Assembly: GCA_014323965.1 (NCBI GenBank)
Contig: JACONB010000065.1
Span: 1-15,282 of the forward strand
DNA from: Prochloron sp. SP5CPC1
Lineage (GTDB): Bacteria > Cyanobacteriota > Cyanobacteriia > Cyanobacteriales > Prochloraceae
Length of the DNA stretch: 15,282 bases
Reading direction: 5' to 3'
Notes under the pieces: model-generated
Databases searched by the model: none
What the model was told of the DNA's origin: nothing
The model's input: only the letters and a program-made list of their open reading frames with translations
In this document: piece after piece, positions 14,501-15,282 of the stretch
Layout: each line of letters opens with the position of its first letter
Numbering within the stretch: position 1 is the stretch's first letter
Position numbers and translations under genes: made by a program

Positions 14501-15282
14501 TTAAAGAGAAGATTGCCTGGGTTTGCTTCTTGGATAATGCCCCATTATTGCTCTGACTTGTTCGGCATGGTAAGAACTGCGGGTGAGAGGAGAGGAGACT
14601 ATTTGCAGGAAACCGAGAGATTGGCCGTCCTCTCCCCAAGTGTCGAACTGAAGAGGGGGAATGAATTCTTTCACCGGATAATGTTTTTGAGAGGGTTGGA
14701 GATATTGACCGATGGTTAAAATATCGCAATCTACTTGACGCAAATCTCTCATCACCTCTCTCACTTCCTCATGGGTTTCTCCTAATCCTACCATAATGCC
14801 TGATTTCGTGTAAATCCAAGGCGCTAATGCGCGAGTGCGTTGCAGCAGTTGGAGCGATCGCCCATAATTGCCTTGGGGACGCACCCTGGGATACAACCTG
14901 GGGACTGTTTCTGTATTGTGGTTCAAAACCTCGGGTTCTGCTTGGATAATTAGCTCTAATGCTTGCCAATTGCCGCACAAATCGGGAATGAGTACTTCAA
15001 TAGTTGTCTTGGGAGTGAGGAGGCGGATTTCTTGGATACAGCGTTGAAATTGAGATGCTCCCCCGTCGGGTAAATCGTCCCGATTCACGGAAGTAATTAC
15101 TACGTGATTTAATTGCAGACGGCTGACTGCTTTTGCTAAACGCTGGGGTTCGGTGGGATCCAGAGGTTGGGGTTTTTTCTCAAAGTCAATATCGCAATAA
15201 GGACAAGCGCGGGTACAAGCTGGACCCATAATTAGAAATGTGGCGGTTCCAGCATGGAAGCATTCGCCGATATTGGGGCAAG
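14501..15282 (-). CDS. lipA: Lipoyl synthase (start beyond window)
   Basis: LipA is a radical SAM enzyme that inserts two sulfurs into octanoyl groups on carrier domains such as those of pyruvate dehydrogenase and glycine cleavage H protein. The visible 259 residues begin at CPNIGEC, the end of the Cys motif for the auxiliary cluster. The radical SAM motif CTRACPYC follows within [20 protein letters not shown]. Further LipA segments are [65 protein letters not shown] and, near the end, [10 protein letters not shown], which carries the serine that completes the auxiliary cluster. The C-terminus is intact (stop 14501-14503). The first residues, perhaps 30-40, lie outside. It is upstream of sigC on the same strand with a 78-bp gap. 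Cyanobacteria often have two lipA paralogues; I cannot tell which this is. Confidence 0.96.
   Translation of the reverse strand, partial: CPNIGECFHAGTATFLIMGPACTRACPYCDIDFEKKPQPLDPTEPQRLAKAVSRLQLNHVVITSVNRDDLPDGGASQFQRCIQEIRLLTPKTTIEVLIPDLCGNWQALELIIQAEPEVLNHNTETVPRLYPRVRPQGNYGRSLQLLQRTRALAPWIYTKSGIMVGLGETHEEVREVMRDLRQVDCDILTIGQYLQPSQKHYPVKEFIPPLQFDTWGEDGQSLGFLQIVSSPLTRSSYHAEQVRAIMGHYPRSKPRQSSL

Larger units (their letters stand above)
3900..14861. repeat. Ten HIP1 octamers (GCGATCGC) scattered through the window
   Basis: Copies start at 3900, 5533, 6178, 7268, 7484, 10218, 12204, 12581, 13677 and 14854. They lie mostly within genes. Such over-representation of this palindrome marks many cyanobacterial genomes and supports the assignment of the host. 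Confidence 0.9.

Overview
The window looks like a cyanobacterial chromosome. It carries a KaiB-like-domain clock kinase (SasA), a group 2 sigma factor of SigC type, a cyanobacterial phosphoenolpyruvate carboxylase, a plant-type [2Fe-2S] ferredoxin beside a DUF3326 protein, and ten copies of the HIP1 octamer GCGATCGC. The genus cannot be told from this sequence. Most genes are ordinary chromosomal housekeeping genes. The unusual part is how many short palindromic repeats lie in and between them.

Layout: (1) 1-630, the C-terminal part of rimK, split by an insertion of about 104 bp. (2) 730-1505, remains of two small overlapping genes with several single-base frameshifts and one internal stop. 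(3) 1517-2290, exonuclease III (xth), plus strand, convergent with (4) ppc, 2318-5296, minus strand. (5) 5488-5688, a small probable gene, minus strand. (6) 5741-9253, minus strand, transcription order sasA-minC-minD-minE. (7) 9254-9716, a repeat-rich regulatory region between the divergent sasA and GH57 genes. (8) 9717-11318, a GH57 alpha-glucan branching enzyme, plus strand. (9) 11319-11620, a convergent intergenic region. (10) 11621-13039, ferredoxin and DUF3326 gene, directly abutting. (11) 13166-14422, sigC. (12) 14501 to the window end, lipA, whose start lies outside.

The genes cover division-site placement (MinCDE), clock output (SasA), anaplerotic carbon fixation (PEPC), glycogen branching (GH57), lipoate synthesis (LipA), DNA repair (Xth) and transcription control (SigC). 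The points most worth a second look are: a SasA whose ATP-binding domain appears to lack about 28 residues after the G2 box; palindromic repeats translated in frame inside MinC and SasA linkers; a 25-bp repeat copied in inverted orientation inside and upstream of sasA; a hairpin resembling a solo IS200/IS605 right end; and the disrupted rimK. I found no CRISPR array, tRNA, rRNA, toxin-antitoxin pair or recognisable defence system. I do not claim a new multi-gene system here.
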